Below, in pieces: positions 1 to 5,615 of a DNA stretch of 42,111 nt. This DNA comes from an uncultured Clostridia bacterium. GTDB lineage: Bacteria > Bacillota > Clostridia > Oscillospirales > Ruminococcaceae. Position 1 is the stretch's first letter; the number at the start of each line of letters is the position of its first letter. Position numbers and translations under genes: made by a program. The notes under the pieces were generated by a model that ran no database searches, was not told the DNA's origin, and saw nothing but the letters and a program-made list of their open reading frames with translations. The stretch is taken from contig CANQXS010000023.1 of assembly GCA_947627875.1 (NCBI GenBank), forward strand, positions 1 through 42,111. Reading direction: 5' to 3'.

Positions 1-96
1 CTTTGCCCGATTTTAGATGTCCATTGTTGAAAATTTCTTATCATCGCACTATTGACATCACACCATTAGACTTTCGGGAAGTACGGAACCGCGTTC

Positions 97-492
97 TCAC
101 CTATTAACTCCGAGCTCTTCTTTCAGCGCCTTTTGGAGCACTTCCGATATGTTTATCCCGCTCTTTTTCGCAGCCTCATTCAGCCACGAAGGGAGCGTAA
201 CGCTCCTGCGAACAGGTCTCATATCGTTCTGCCTGCGGTATTCGGCGAAATCCACGTCTACGAGCGTGACGATATCGCCGTCGTTTTCTTTCTGCACCTC
301 GTTCATAGCGGTCGGGGAAGGAAGCTGTTCTTTTCTGTCTTCAAGTTCAATGCCCACCAAACCGATTGCATCCCTTGCCATTTCAATGGCTTCGGTCAGA
401 GTGTCGCCCTCCGTGTTTATGTTAAAATCGGGGACATAAACCACATAGCCGATTTTATCCGGCATAAGAACTATCGGATATGAATTTTTCAT
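97..492 (-). CDS. HicB-like antitoxin (orphan in this window)
   Basis: A 131-residue protein with a HicB-type N-terminal half (residues 1-60, with the VPDFNINTEGDTLTEA pattern) and a C-terminal ribbon-helix-helix segment (RRSVTLPSWLNEAAKK to about residue 127). HicB proteins neutralise the HicA mRNA interferase and repress their own promoter through the RHH domain. The start ATG follows GGAGGTAACAAT. No hicA-sized frame lies upstream on the - strand between 493 and 600, and only 96 bases lie downstream, so either the toxin is outside the window or this is a solitary HicB. Family assignment is fairly confident; toxin pairing is not shown. Confidence 0.8.
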   Translation of the reverse strand: MKNSYPIVLMPDKIGYVVYVPDFNINTEGDTLTEAIEMARDAIGLVGIELEDRKEQLPSPTAMNEVQKENDGDIVTLVDVDFAEYRRQNDMRPVRRSVTLPSWLNEAAKKSGINISEVLQKALKEELGVNR

Positions 493-566
493 ATTGTTAC
501 CTCCGTGCGGAGCTTATTTGAGCCCTCTCCGCCTGATAAGGGCTTTTCAAAAATATCGGAACGAGC

Positions 567-595
567 TTGACATACTTATATCGGTATAATATAAT
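567..595 (+). promoter_or_regulatory. Sigma-A-type promoter of the small-gene operon
   Basis: TTGACA at 567-572 and TATAAT at 590-595 with a 17-base spacer, both perfect consensus. Transcription would start near 602, just upstream of the first small gene. Confidence 0.75.
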
Positions 596-609
596 ATTGT
601 CAAAAGGAT

Positions 610-765
610 GTGAACAGTCTGTTGCTGCGCGATTGGGTTGCAACCGCCTTAAACGTTTGGTCGAATATCGTAACGACCATCGCCCTGATAATAACAGTCA
701 GGGAATACAGGCGGGGCAAAAAGAAAACCGCAAGTAAATCCACGCGACGGAAGCACAAGCGGTAA
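610..765 (+). CDS. Small membrane protein (51 aa)
   Basis: GTG start preceded by AAAAGGAT, eight bases after the expected transcription start. The product has one hydrophobic helix (about residues 10-30, WVATALNVWSNIVTTIALII) followed by a very basic tail rich in Arg and Lys. It resembles small single-pass peptides of holin or toxin type, but I recognise no family. It is the first gene of a run of very short genes that probably share one transcript up to the terminator at 2381-2411. It is too short for most gene callers. Confidence 0.5.
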   Translation: MNSLLLRDWVATALNVWSNIVTTIALIITVREYRRGKKKTASKSTRRKHKR

Positions 766-773
766 TCTTCAAG

Positions 774-799
774 GGAGCGGGGTCGCAAGACCCCGCTCC
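774..799 (+). repeat. GNRA-loop hairpin A
   Basis: Perfect 11-bp arms (GGAGCGGGGTC / GACCCCGCTCC) close a GCAA tetraloop. No T-run follows, so it is not a standard terminator. Similar hairpins precede the next two gene pairs (1312-1329 and 1914-1937). Confidence 0.7.
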
Positions 800-825
800 G
801 CCCTATCACAGTATACAGCAAAGCT

Positions 826-1005
826 ATGAAAATGTCAACACTTATTTTCATCTGTCTGACAGCCGTCTTCATCTCCGTGGGCGGACTGTTCGACGACCCC
901 GCAAGAATCCTGTTGTATATCGCGTCGGCGATCTGCGCCACTGCCGCGCTTGTGTCGGCGCTGAAAGGAGCGAAAAGAAATGTCGGAAGAAAAAAGAAAG
1001 ACTAA
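826..1005 (+). CDS. Small membrane protein, module A (59 aa)
   Basis: ATG start without an obvious strong Shine-Dalgarno; the second ATG at 832 is possible. The product has two hydrophobic stretches (about residues 5-20 and 28-44) and ends in a basic KRNVGRKKKD tail. The last 26 bases overlap the start of the next gene in another frame, suggesting translational coupling. The analogous position in module B is held by the 58-aa protein at 1381-1557. Function unknown. Confidence 0.5.
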   Translation: MKMSTLIFICLTAVFISVGGLFDDPARILLYIASAICATAALVSALKGAKRNVGRKKKD

Positions 1006-1171
1006 GACTTCGGCAGCGGTCAAAAACAGGTATGCCGCCAAAACCTACGATACCGTGCGCGTCCTTGTGAAAAAGGGCGAAAAAGACCGCTACAAAGAGG
1101 CAGCCGACAAAATGGGCGTTTCGTTATCGCAGCTGTTTGTCCAGGCAGTCGAGGAATTTCTTGCAAAATAG
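980..1171 (+). CDS. Arc/ribbon-helix-helix-like small protein, module A
   Basis: A 63-residue protein starting MSEEKRKTKTSAAVKNRY, with a strong AAAGGAG site upstream of the ATG. The pattern TYDTVRVLVKKGEKDRYKEAA followed by MGVSLSQLFVQAVEEFL is a short beta strand plus two helices, as in Arc/MetJ-type DNA-binding proteins. Its paralogue at 1532-1723 shares the KRKTKTSAAVK start and the AVEEFLAK end. Likely an autoregulator or antitoxin-like protein; no toxin partner is recognised unless it is the overlapping upstream membrane peptide. Confidence 0.7.
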   Translation: MSEEKRKTKTSAAVKNRYAAKTYDTVRVLVKKGEKDRYKEAADKMGVSLSQLFVQAVEEFLAK

Positions 1172-1174
1172 ACC

Positions 1175-1206
1175 ACCTGAAAACATCACGGTCACCCGCA
1201 AGATTT
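1175..1206 (+). repeat. Conserved 3' motif, copy A
   Basis: Directly after the module A stop codon. It contains CATCACGGTCACCCGC followed by AAGATTT, and shares this core with copies at 1728-1762 and 2359-2388. It is the most diverged of the three. Confidence 0.6.
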
Positions 1207-1311
1207 CATGATAACAAAAAACCTGCCGCGCTTACCGTCGCGGAGCTCATAATCAAGGCACTCTCTGCAATAGCTACCTTGATTAGGGCAATCCGCTGGT
1301 GGTAACACCGA

Positions 1312-1329
1312 GAGGGGCGCAAGCCCCTC
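1312..1329 (+). repeat. GNRA-loop hairpin B
   Basis: GAGGGGC / GCCCCTC arms around GCAA, followed immediately by a second C-run/G-run inverted repeat (about 1327-1344). It lies upstream of module B, in the same relative place as hairpins A and C. The stretch 1207-1311 holds an open frame ending in a hydrophobic segment (LTVAELIIKALSAIATLIR) but with no usable start codon. Confidence 0.65.
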
Positions 1330-1380
1330 CCCCCCTTGGGGGGGTAAAAATATTATAGCATATCGAAAGGAGTTTTTCAA

Positions 1381-1557
1381 GTGGAAAATAAAAATAATCT
1401 GCTTTTAACGGCAGCTACCGCGCTCGTTCTGGCTTCCGGCGAAAAGCCGAGCCTTCCGGTGAGGATAGCCCTCGTCGGGCTCTCCGCCGCTCTTACAGCC
1501 GAGATAATTCTCGATATAAGGAGGCTTTTGAATGGAAGAAGCAAAGCGGAAGACTAA
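1381..1557 (+). CDS. Small hydrophobic protein, module B (58 aa)
   Basis: GTG start with GAAAGGAG eight bases upstream. The product has a moderately hydrophobic N-terminal half and a second hydrophobic helix (PVRIALVGLSAALTAEII), then a basic end. It overlaps the next gene by 26 bases in another frame, exactly as in module A, and the two pairs look like diverged duplicates. Function unknown. Confidence 0.5.
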   Translation: MENKNNLLLTAATALVLASGEKPSLPVRIALVGLSAALTAEIILDIRRLLNGRSKAED

Positions 1558-1723
1558 GACCTCGGCAGCGGTAAAAGACCGTTACAACAAGAAAGCATAC
1601 GACGTTATCCTCGCCAGAGTCCCGAAGGGAATGGGCGAAGCCTTCAAGCAAAAATGCGCCGAGCTCGGAGTCTCACAGGCTCAGGTAATCAAACAGGCAG
1701 TCGAGGAATTTCTTGCAAAATAG
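1532..1723 (+). CDS. Arc/ribbon-helix-helix-like small protein, module B
   Basis: A 63-residue paralogue of the product at 980-1171, starting MEEAKRKTKTSAAVKDRY and ending AVEEFLAK. AAGGAGG precedes the ATG. The central AYDVILARVPKGMGEAFKQK reads as the DNA-contacting strand and first helix of an RHH fold, and LGVSQAQVIKQAVEEF as the second helix. Nucleotide identity with module A is high at both ends of the gene and lower in the middle, as expected after duplication and divergence. Confidence 0.7.
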   Translation: MEEAKRKTKTSAAVKDRYNKKAYDVILARVPKGMGEAFKQKCAELGVSQAQVIKQAVEEFLAK

Positions 1724-1727
1724 AAAT

Positions 1728-1762
1728 CCCCTGCAAATATCACGGTCACCCGCGGGATTTTT
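1728..1762 (+). repeat. Conserved 3' motif, copy B
   Basis: CCCCTGCAAATATCACGG then TCACCCGCGGGATTTTT, directly after the module B stop. It is nearly identical to copy C through the CCCGCGGG palindrome and carries a short T-run, so it may act as a weak terminator or 3'-end signal. Confidence 0.65.
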
Positions 1763-1775
1763 GTCGGCTTAAAAA

Positions 1776-1901
1776 ATTGAAAAAGCCTTGCAGGAGCTGG
1801 CAAAAGCGATTGAAAGTAATCCGAGCGTTGAGACCGTAAAGATTACAATAACGCTTAAAAAGCCGAAGCCGAGCAAGGCAGAGCCCAAAGAAAACCGTTG
1901 A
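1776..1901 (+). pseudogene. Remnant of a small acidic/basic-tailed protein
   Basis: An open frame of 41 codons reads KALQELAKAIESNPSVETVK and ends in a Lys/Pro-rich tail, but has no ATG, GTG or good ribosome site. The only internal candidate is TTG at 1788, within 30 bases of copy B of the 3' motif. It looks like the back half of a gene that lost its start during the module duplications. Confidence 0.25.
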
Positions 1902-1913
1902 GTTTTCGGGGCA

Positions 1914-1937
1914 GGAGGGGCGGGAAACCGCCCCTCC
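1914..1937 (+). repeat. GNRA-loop hairpin C
   Basis: Perfect 10-bp arms GGAGGGGCGG / CCGCCCCTCC around GAAA. It is the third member of the hairpin set and lies upstream of module C. No T-run follows. Confidence 0.7.
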
Positions 1938-1990
1938 GGGCAAGCCCTATTATATCACAAATCCGCAAAAAGTCAATATGAGGGTGCAAA

Positions 1991-2170
1991 ATGGTTATCA
2001 AAAAAGGCGCAAGCGTCTATACGGTTGCAGAGGCTCCGTCGCTCTGGACGGTGAAAAAGGAAATAGGCAAAGTCTCGTTTGAAGTAAAAGTCCCGAAGGA
2101 CATTTGCCCGACATTTGAGGAGCTGCAAGCCTATGCTTTGCAGAACGATATTTTCGGAGGCAAGGAATGA
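1991..2170 (+). CDS. Small unknown protein, module C (59 aa)
   Basis: ATG preceded by GAGGGTG. The product (starting MVIKKGASVYTVAEAPSLW) has alternating strand-like segments and no membrane helix, unlike the first genes of modules A and B. Its TGA overlaps the ATG of the next gene (ATGA), so the two are translationally coupled. No family recognised. Confidence 0.55.
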   Translation: MVIKKGASVYTVAEAPSLWTVKKEIGKVSFEVKVPKDICPTFEELQAYALQNDIFGGKE

Positions 2171-2358
2171 GCAAGGAAAATCTCACGCCGCAGGAAAGAT
2201 ACGCGGCAAAGTACAAAAAACAATACTCTCTTCCCTGCTTTACCAACACGGAGCAGGATATAATTCAAAAGCTTGAATCCGTGCCCAACAAGGCGGGATA
2301 TATCAAGCAGCTCATAAGAGCCGACATCGCCGCCTCAAAGGCAAAGGAACAAGGCTAA
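2167..2358 (+). CDS. Arc/ribbon-helix-helix-like small protein, module C
   Basis: A 63-residue protein, MSKENLTPQERYAAKYKKQY at its start, with GGAGG before the ATG. A short strand (YSLPCFTNTE) then two helices (QDIIQKLESVPN and AGYIKQLIRADIAA) fit an Arc-like fold. It is more distant in sequence from modules A and B than they are from each other, yet the same 3' motif follows it. Probable autoregulatory DNA-binding protein. Confidence 0.6.
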   Translation: MSKENLTPQERYAAKYKKQYSLPCFTNTEQDIIQKLESVPNKAGYIKQLIRADIAASKAKEQG

Positions 2359-2388
2359 TCCCCTGCAAATATCAAGGTCACCCGCGGG
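2359..2388 (+). repeat. Conserved 3' motif, copy C
   Basis: TCCCCTGCAAATATCAAGG then TCACCCGCGGG, differing from copy B by one base. A partial further copy (CCCTGCAAATA) follows the terminator at about 2412. Confidence 0.65.
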
Positions 2389-2411
2389 CACCTGCACCCG
2401 CGGGATTTTTT
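2381..2411 (+). terminator. Rho-independent terminator of the small-gene operon
   Basis: Two CCCGCGGG palindromes (2381-2388 and 2397-2404) can pair across an 8-base loop and are followed by ATTTTTT. Confidence 0.7.
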
Positions 2412-2434
2412 CCCTGCAAATACAAAGAAAGCTA

Positions 2435-2953
2435 TTATTCGTCCTCTTTTATATCAAACGTTCTGCGCTCGACGTATGACATCATCGCGTTATTTACCGC
2501 CGCGGCAATAAACGGCGAGGGCAGCACTGCAAACGCCGTTACTACCGCAGCCCTGACGAGCCCCGAAAATACGAGCAGCACCAAAACGGCGTCATAAAGC
2601 AGGACGCCCGCAATTACCGCAGGCATATACCTCCTGCGCCATCGCCGCCTGAAATAATCCTGACGCTCTTTAAGCGTAAACACGGAATCCTGCCAGGCAT
2701 TCCTGACGTTTTCGTCCGCCTTTTCGCGAAATTCCGGCTCAGAAAGCCTTTCGCCGGCTATGAGCTCGTTCACCGTTACGCCGAGCTCCTTTGACAGCGC
2801 TTCAAGAGATTCTATCGGCGGCATGTAGGTTCCGGTCTCCCAGCGCGAGACGGTTTTGTTGGTCGCGCCGACGAGCTCTCCGAGCTGCTGCTGAGTGAGT
2901 CCCATTTGATGCCGAAGCTCCGCTATAAACGCTCCGGTTTTTATCATATCCAT
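2435..2953 (-). CDS. XRE-family regulator with C-terminal membrane segments
   Basis: Starting at the ATG at 2953 (AAGGAGGC eight bases upstream) the protein is 172 aa. An upstream in-frame ATG at 3046 would add an unrelated N-terminus. Residues 4-60 are a classic HTH_3 domain (LRHQMGLTQQQLGELVGATN, then KTVSRWETGTYMPP). The C-terminal half has a basic RRRWRRR stretch followed by two hydrophobic helices, so this is a membrane-tethered XRE regulator. Such proteins often sense envelope or metabolic signals; the target here is unknown. It has its own promoter and is convergent with the small-gene operon. Confidence 0.85.
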   Translation of the reverse strand: MDMIKTGAFIAELRHQMGLTQQQLGELVGATNKTVSRWETGTYMPPIESLEALSKELGVTVNELIAGERLSEPEFREKADENVRNAWQDSVFTLKERQDYFRRRWRRRYMPAVIAGVLLYDAVLVLLVFSGLVRAAVVTAFAVLPSPFIAAAVNNAMMSYVERRTFDIKEDE

Positions 2954-2974
2954 AATCCTGCCTCCTTCGGAATT

Positions 2975-3003
2975 ATTATACCGCGCCGCGCGGGATTTGT
3001 CAT
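2975..3003 (-). promoter_or_regulatory. Promoter of the XRE gene
   Basis: On the - strand, ATGACA at 3003-2998 and TATAAT at 2980-2975 with a 17-base spacer. The predicted start is close to the Shine-Dalgarno sequence, giving a very short leader. Confidence 0.6.
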
Positions 3004-3054
3004 CCCCATAAAAAGCGAATTTGGGGGAATGCGGAAATTCGGGCATTTTAAGAC

Positions 3055-3088
3055 GAAAAACGGGTCCTGCGCTTAAGGCGGGACCCGT
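3055..3088 (-). terminator. Terminator after the gene remnants
   Basis: ACGGGTCC / GGACCCGT arms (3060-3067, 3081-3088). Read on the - strand, a TTTTT run follows. Confidence 0.6.
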
Positions 3089-3104
3089 AAAATATGCTGC
3101 CGAA

Positions 3105-3206
3105 TTATTTGAATATATTCTTGACGAAGTTGTAGAATCCGCTGTTTACGGCGTTGGTGTCGTGGTCCGCTCCGGTGACGCTGTAGCAGATATGCTTTAT
3201 GCCGTC
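3105..3206 (-). pseudogene. C-terminal remnant, possibly of an alpha/beta hydrolase or esterase
   Basis: The last 33 codons of a frame read GIKHICYSVTGADHDTNAVN and on to a YNFVKNIFK end, directly before the terminator. The GADHDT pattern near a C-terminus resembles the catalytic-His end of secreted carbohydrate esterases. The rest of the gene is missing, and a serine-recombinase fragment is fused upstream. Family assignment is tentative. Confidence 0.3.
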
Positions 3207-3590
3207 TTTTCGCCGTCTTTTATAAGATGCTTGAGCATCTCCTGCTCGTCGGCTTCGCACAGCTTCGACCAGTGCTGCAATCTCGAAAGAACATAGTTGT
3301 AAAGATTGTTGTAATTGATGTAATGTATGGAGCAACTCTCTTTGCCGTACTGCGAGTAAGTCGAGCAGTTGAAATATCTCCGAACGCCGTTTTTCTTTTT
3401 TACTAAAGAATATTTCAGTGAGAATCCGCAATCTGCGCATTTTATCAAGCCGGCAAACATTTGCTGCTCGCCACTTCCGGTAGTCTTTCGCCTTGATTTA
3501 ATCATCTCCTGCACCTTGTAAAAGTCCTCGCGGGAAATGATAGGCTCATGAGTATTCTCGACCTTTATCCACTCGAAAGCTTCTTTTCGC
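3197..3590 (-). pseudogene. Serine recombinase fragment (zinc ribbon region)
   Basis: The frame reads FEWIKVENTHEPIISREDF, then the recombinase zinc-ribbon with CADCGFSLKY and a FNCSTYSQYGKESCSIHYI second half, as in large serine recombinases of mobile elements. The N-terminal catalytic and DNA-binding domains are missing. The upstream side joins the truncated IS256 transposase at about 3590 and the downstream side joins an unrelated tail at about 3200. A 105-codon piece from the ATG at 3514 could be translated but would lack catalysis. Confidence 0.75.
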
Positions 3591-4641
3591 TTCTTCTTTT
3601 TGTTTTTGAAAGAAATCTCTCTTCAATCCCGCCCTCGAGCTTTTTGGCAGCGACATTAAGTCTCATCTTCTTGAGCTTTTCGATGACCTCTCTTGCCTTT
3701 TTCCTCGCAGCTTCCTTGTTTTCCTGAGCGTGAATCGCCTTTAGCATCAATGAAAGCTGGCTTTGTTCCCAATCGGACTTCGCAATCGAAAACGATTGAT
3801 TGCTCGTCCTCTTGGACAAAGCCTCGCGTTCATATGCTACCTCGCGGAACCTGTTTCTCGGCACGCTTGACATGATATTACGGTAGAAATGCACTGTGCA
3901 ACGTTGGTATTTTGCATCGGGAAAGACTTCATGCACCGATTTACACATTCCGAGGTTCTTATCTCCGACTACGAGCTTAACGCCGTCAAGCCCTCGCGAT
4001 TTGAGCCATACAAGGAAACTTCGCCAGCTTTCTTTATCTTCTTTCATGCCCTCAGCAGCACCGATTACCTCGCGATAACCGTCTTCGTTGACACCTATCG
4101 CAACAAGTATGCTCACATTCTCAAACTCCCCGCCCCAGTTACGCTTGAGGTAAATCCCGTCGATGTAGATGTACGGATACTTGCCATGGAGTGGTCTTTG
4201 CCGCCATTCTTCAATATGTACATACGCCTTTTGATTCAAATCGCTGATAGTTGACGCTGAAACTCTGTTTCCCCATAATGCTTCACTTATATCCTCTACG
4301 CGGCGTACAGATACGCCTGCAAGATACATCTCAATCAATGCTTCCTCCACAGAGCTCTCGCGGCGGCGGTATCGTTCAATTATCGCCGTTTCAAACAGTA
4401 CTCCTTTAAGCTTAGGCACGGACAGTTTTACATTACCTGACGTAGTGGTGAGATTTCGGGTGTAATGCCCGCTACGGTAACCTTTTCGGGATTCGTTGCG
4501 TTCATACTTTGCGTCTCCGGTAAGTTCTTCTGCTTCACTGTCAAGGAGCTCGTTCAAAGTCTCCTCCACGCTTTTGCGTACCAAATCTTTCAGTTCGGTC
4601 TTGACTGCATTCTCGTTTAATGTTATAATCTTTTCAGACAT
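3565..4641 (-). pseudogene. IS256-family (mutator) transposase, 3'-truncated
   Basis: 358 residues with typical IS256 features: KGYRSGHYTRNLTTTSGNV, an acidic YIDGIYLKR (first D), VVGDKNLGM (second D) and the CTVHFYRNIMSSVPRN block. The family is normally about 400 aa and continues after the KLEGGIEE region with a FP...W...RTTN-type block, which is absent. Instead the last 15 residues (from RFLSKTKRRSEKK) read into the flanking recombinase remnant. Between REVA and MLKAIHAQEN an extra segment of about 26 residues is encoded by a palindromic insertion. Both changes suggest it is inactive. Confidence 0.8.
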
Positions 4642-4725
4642 GTTTCTACTTCCTCTCGAATGATTTGTGGTTACTTCATTCTACCAGAAGTGCGGAGACA
4701 TGTCTATTTTTTGCACTAATTTTCT
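3590..4725 (-). mobile_element. IS256-family element remnant
   Basis: The transposase gene plus its upstream end. A probable outer end lies near 4700-4725 (AGACATGTCTATTTTTTGC on the + strand). The transposase 3' end and its terminal repeat are missing at the 3590 side, so it is a one-sided remnant. Confidence 0.6.
3743..3838. repeat. Imperfect palindrome inserted in-frame in the transposase
   Basis: An imperfect inverted repeat of about 96 bases: AGCATCAATGAAAGC at the left pairs with GCGTTCATATGCT at the right, CTTTGT (3761) pairs with ACAAAG (3816-3821), and the centre is CAATCG-AAAA-CGATTG. It interrupts the conserved junction of IS256 transposases without breaking the reading frame. Confidence 0.6.
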
Positions 4726-4905
4726 TTTTGCGAAAGATATTGTACCTTATCCCACTGGAGCGCGCTCCTTATTATAGCGTGATGCTTTATAACCGAGTTG
4801 GGACTGAGCCCTCGGCAATCTCGGTATTATAATAGTCTTCTGCAATTCATTCCATTTTTATTGTATATATCACCATATAATCTCGCCTTCTATCTACAAA
4901 AAGCG
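4726..4905. other. Intergenic stretch with no recognised gene
   Basis: Between the IS256 end and the operon terminator I see no supported gene. It contains short palindromes such as GAGCGCGCTC and an imperfect CCGAG/CTCGG inverted repeat, without a clear promoter or T-run. Confidence 0.4.
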
Positions 4906-4946
4906 AAAGCGCAGGATGTCATACTATCTCAAGACCCCTGCGCTTT
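4906..4946 (-). terminator. Terminator of the dnd operon (bidirectional)
   Basis: Perfect 10-bp arms AAAGCGCAGG / CCTGCGCTTT. Read on the - strand it lies five bases after the last stop codon of the operon and is followed by a T-rich stretch (CGCTTTTTG). Confidence 0.65.
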
Positions 4947-4951
4947 TATTT

Positions 4952-5611
4952 TCACATGATATTCCTAATGTTCAAACTTACCTTATCGGCAATATTCTCA
5001 GACTGTATCCAATCCATAATAGAAGGGGTGATATCCGTGAGTGTTGCCTTTCTATCTCGAACTTTTATAAGAAAGTCCCGTATTTCATCATCAAACTTCA
5101 TCTCTTTCAGAAGCGCGTCGGCTTTCTGCCTTGCTACATTATAAGAATCAATACTTTCCTGTGTCAAAGGTAATTTTTCACACTTGCTGAGAGCGCTGAT
5201 ACAACTTCTTATAGCATTAGGCGTCGGGTGTACAAGAACAATTATATTCAGTCCCCCGATAATCTCGTTGTTTCTTGATTTATAAAACGCTTCCCATTCT
5301 TTAGCGATAGAATCCGCAAAGGTTTCTGCTTTTTTACTAAAAGATGCAGGATTCACAGCCTTAGCGTTTTCAAAGGCGTTTTTTAAGTAATTCATAATAT
5401 CTTGCAAATCAGAAGCGGTGCTTGACTGTAAAGTAAATCCGAAATTTTTCTTTGCAAGAACATATGATTTGACAAAAGGTGTGAGGTTTTTAAAGCTTTC
5501 AAAGAAGGTGTTATTTCTCCTTGCAACGTCGGCATTATCATTTTCTTTTTGCCTGTTATCAATGACATCTTCAATCAAGTTGATAGCCGTCTGTATCCTT
5601 TTATGCAGCAT
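4952..5611 (-). CDS. Small helical protein, last gene of the island (DpdI position)
   Basis: 219 residues, predominantly helical by eye, with no membrane segment, cysteine cluster or nucleotide-binding motif. It starts four bases after the stop of the large ATPase gene and ends just before the operon terminator, so it is the last gene of the transcript. The position after the ATPase corresponds to dpdI in deazaguanine DNA-modification islands, but I cannot show homology. A segment around VLVHPTPNAIRSCISALSKC is the only distinctive patch. Probably a structural or specificity partner of the ATPase. Confidence 0.6.
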   Translation of the reverse strand: MLHKRIQTAINLIEDVIDNRQKENDNADVARRNNTFFESFKNLTPFVKSYVLAKKNFGFTLQSSTASDLQDIMNYLKNAFENAKAVNPASFSKKAETFADSIAKEWEAFYKSRNNEIIGGLNIIVLVHPTPNAIRSCISALSKCEKLPLTQESIDSYNVARQKADALLKEMKFDDEIRDFLIKVRDRKATLTDITPSIMDWIQSENIADKVSLNIRNIM

Positions 5612-5615
5612 ATAC

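Noticed and set aside
1-96. Possible hicA toxin next to hicB
   Set aside because: Neither the 96 bases downstream nor the region upstream of hicB holds a frame of HicA size or pattern.
133-483. Open frames of 116 and 96 codons on the + strand over the HicB gene
   Set aside because: They are antisense to a clear HicB family protein and show no ribosome site or family pattern.
1192-1380. 62-codon - strand frame across hairpin B
   Set aside because: It runs through the GC-rich inverted repeats and the + strand ribosome site, with no coding pattern.
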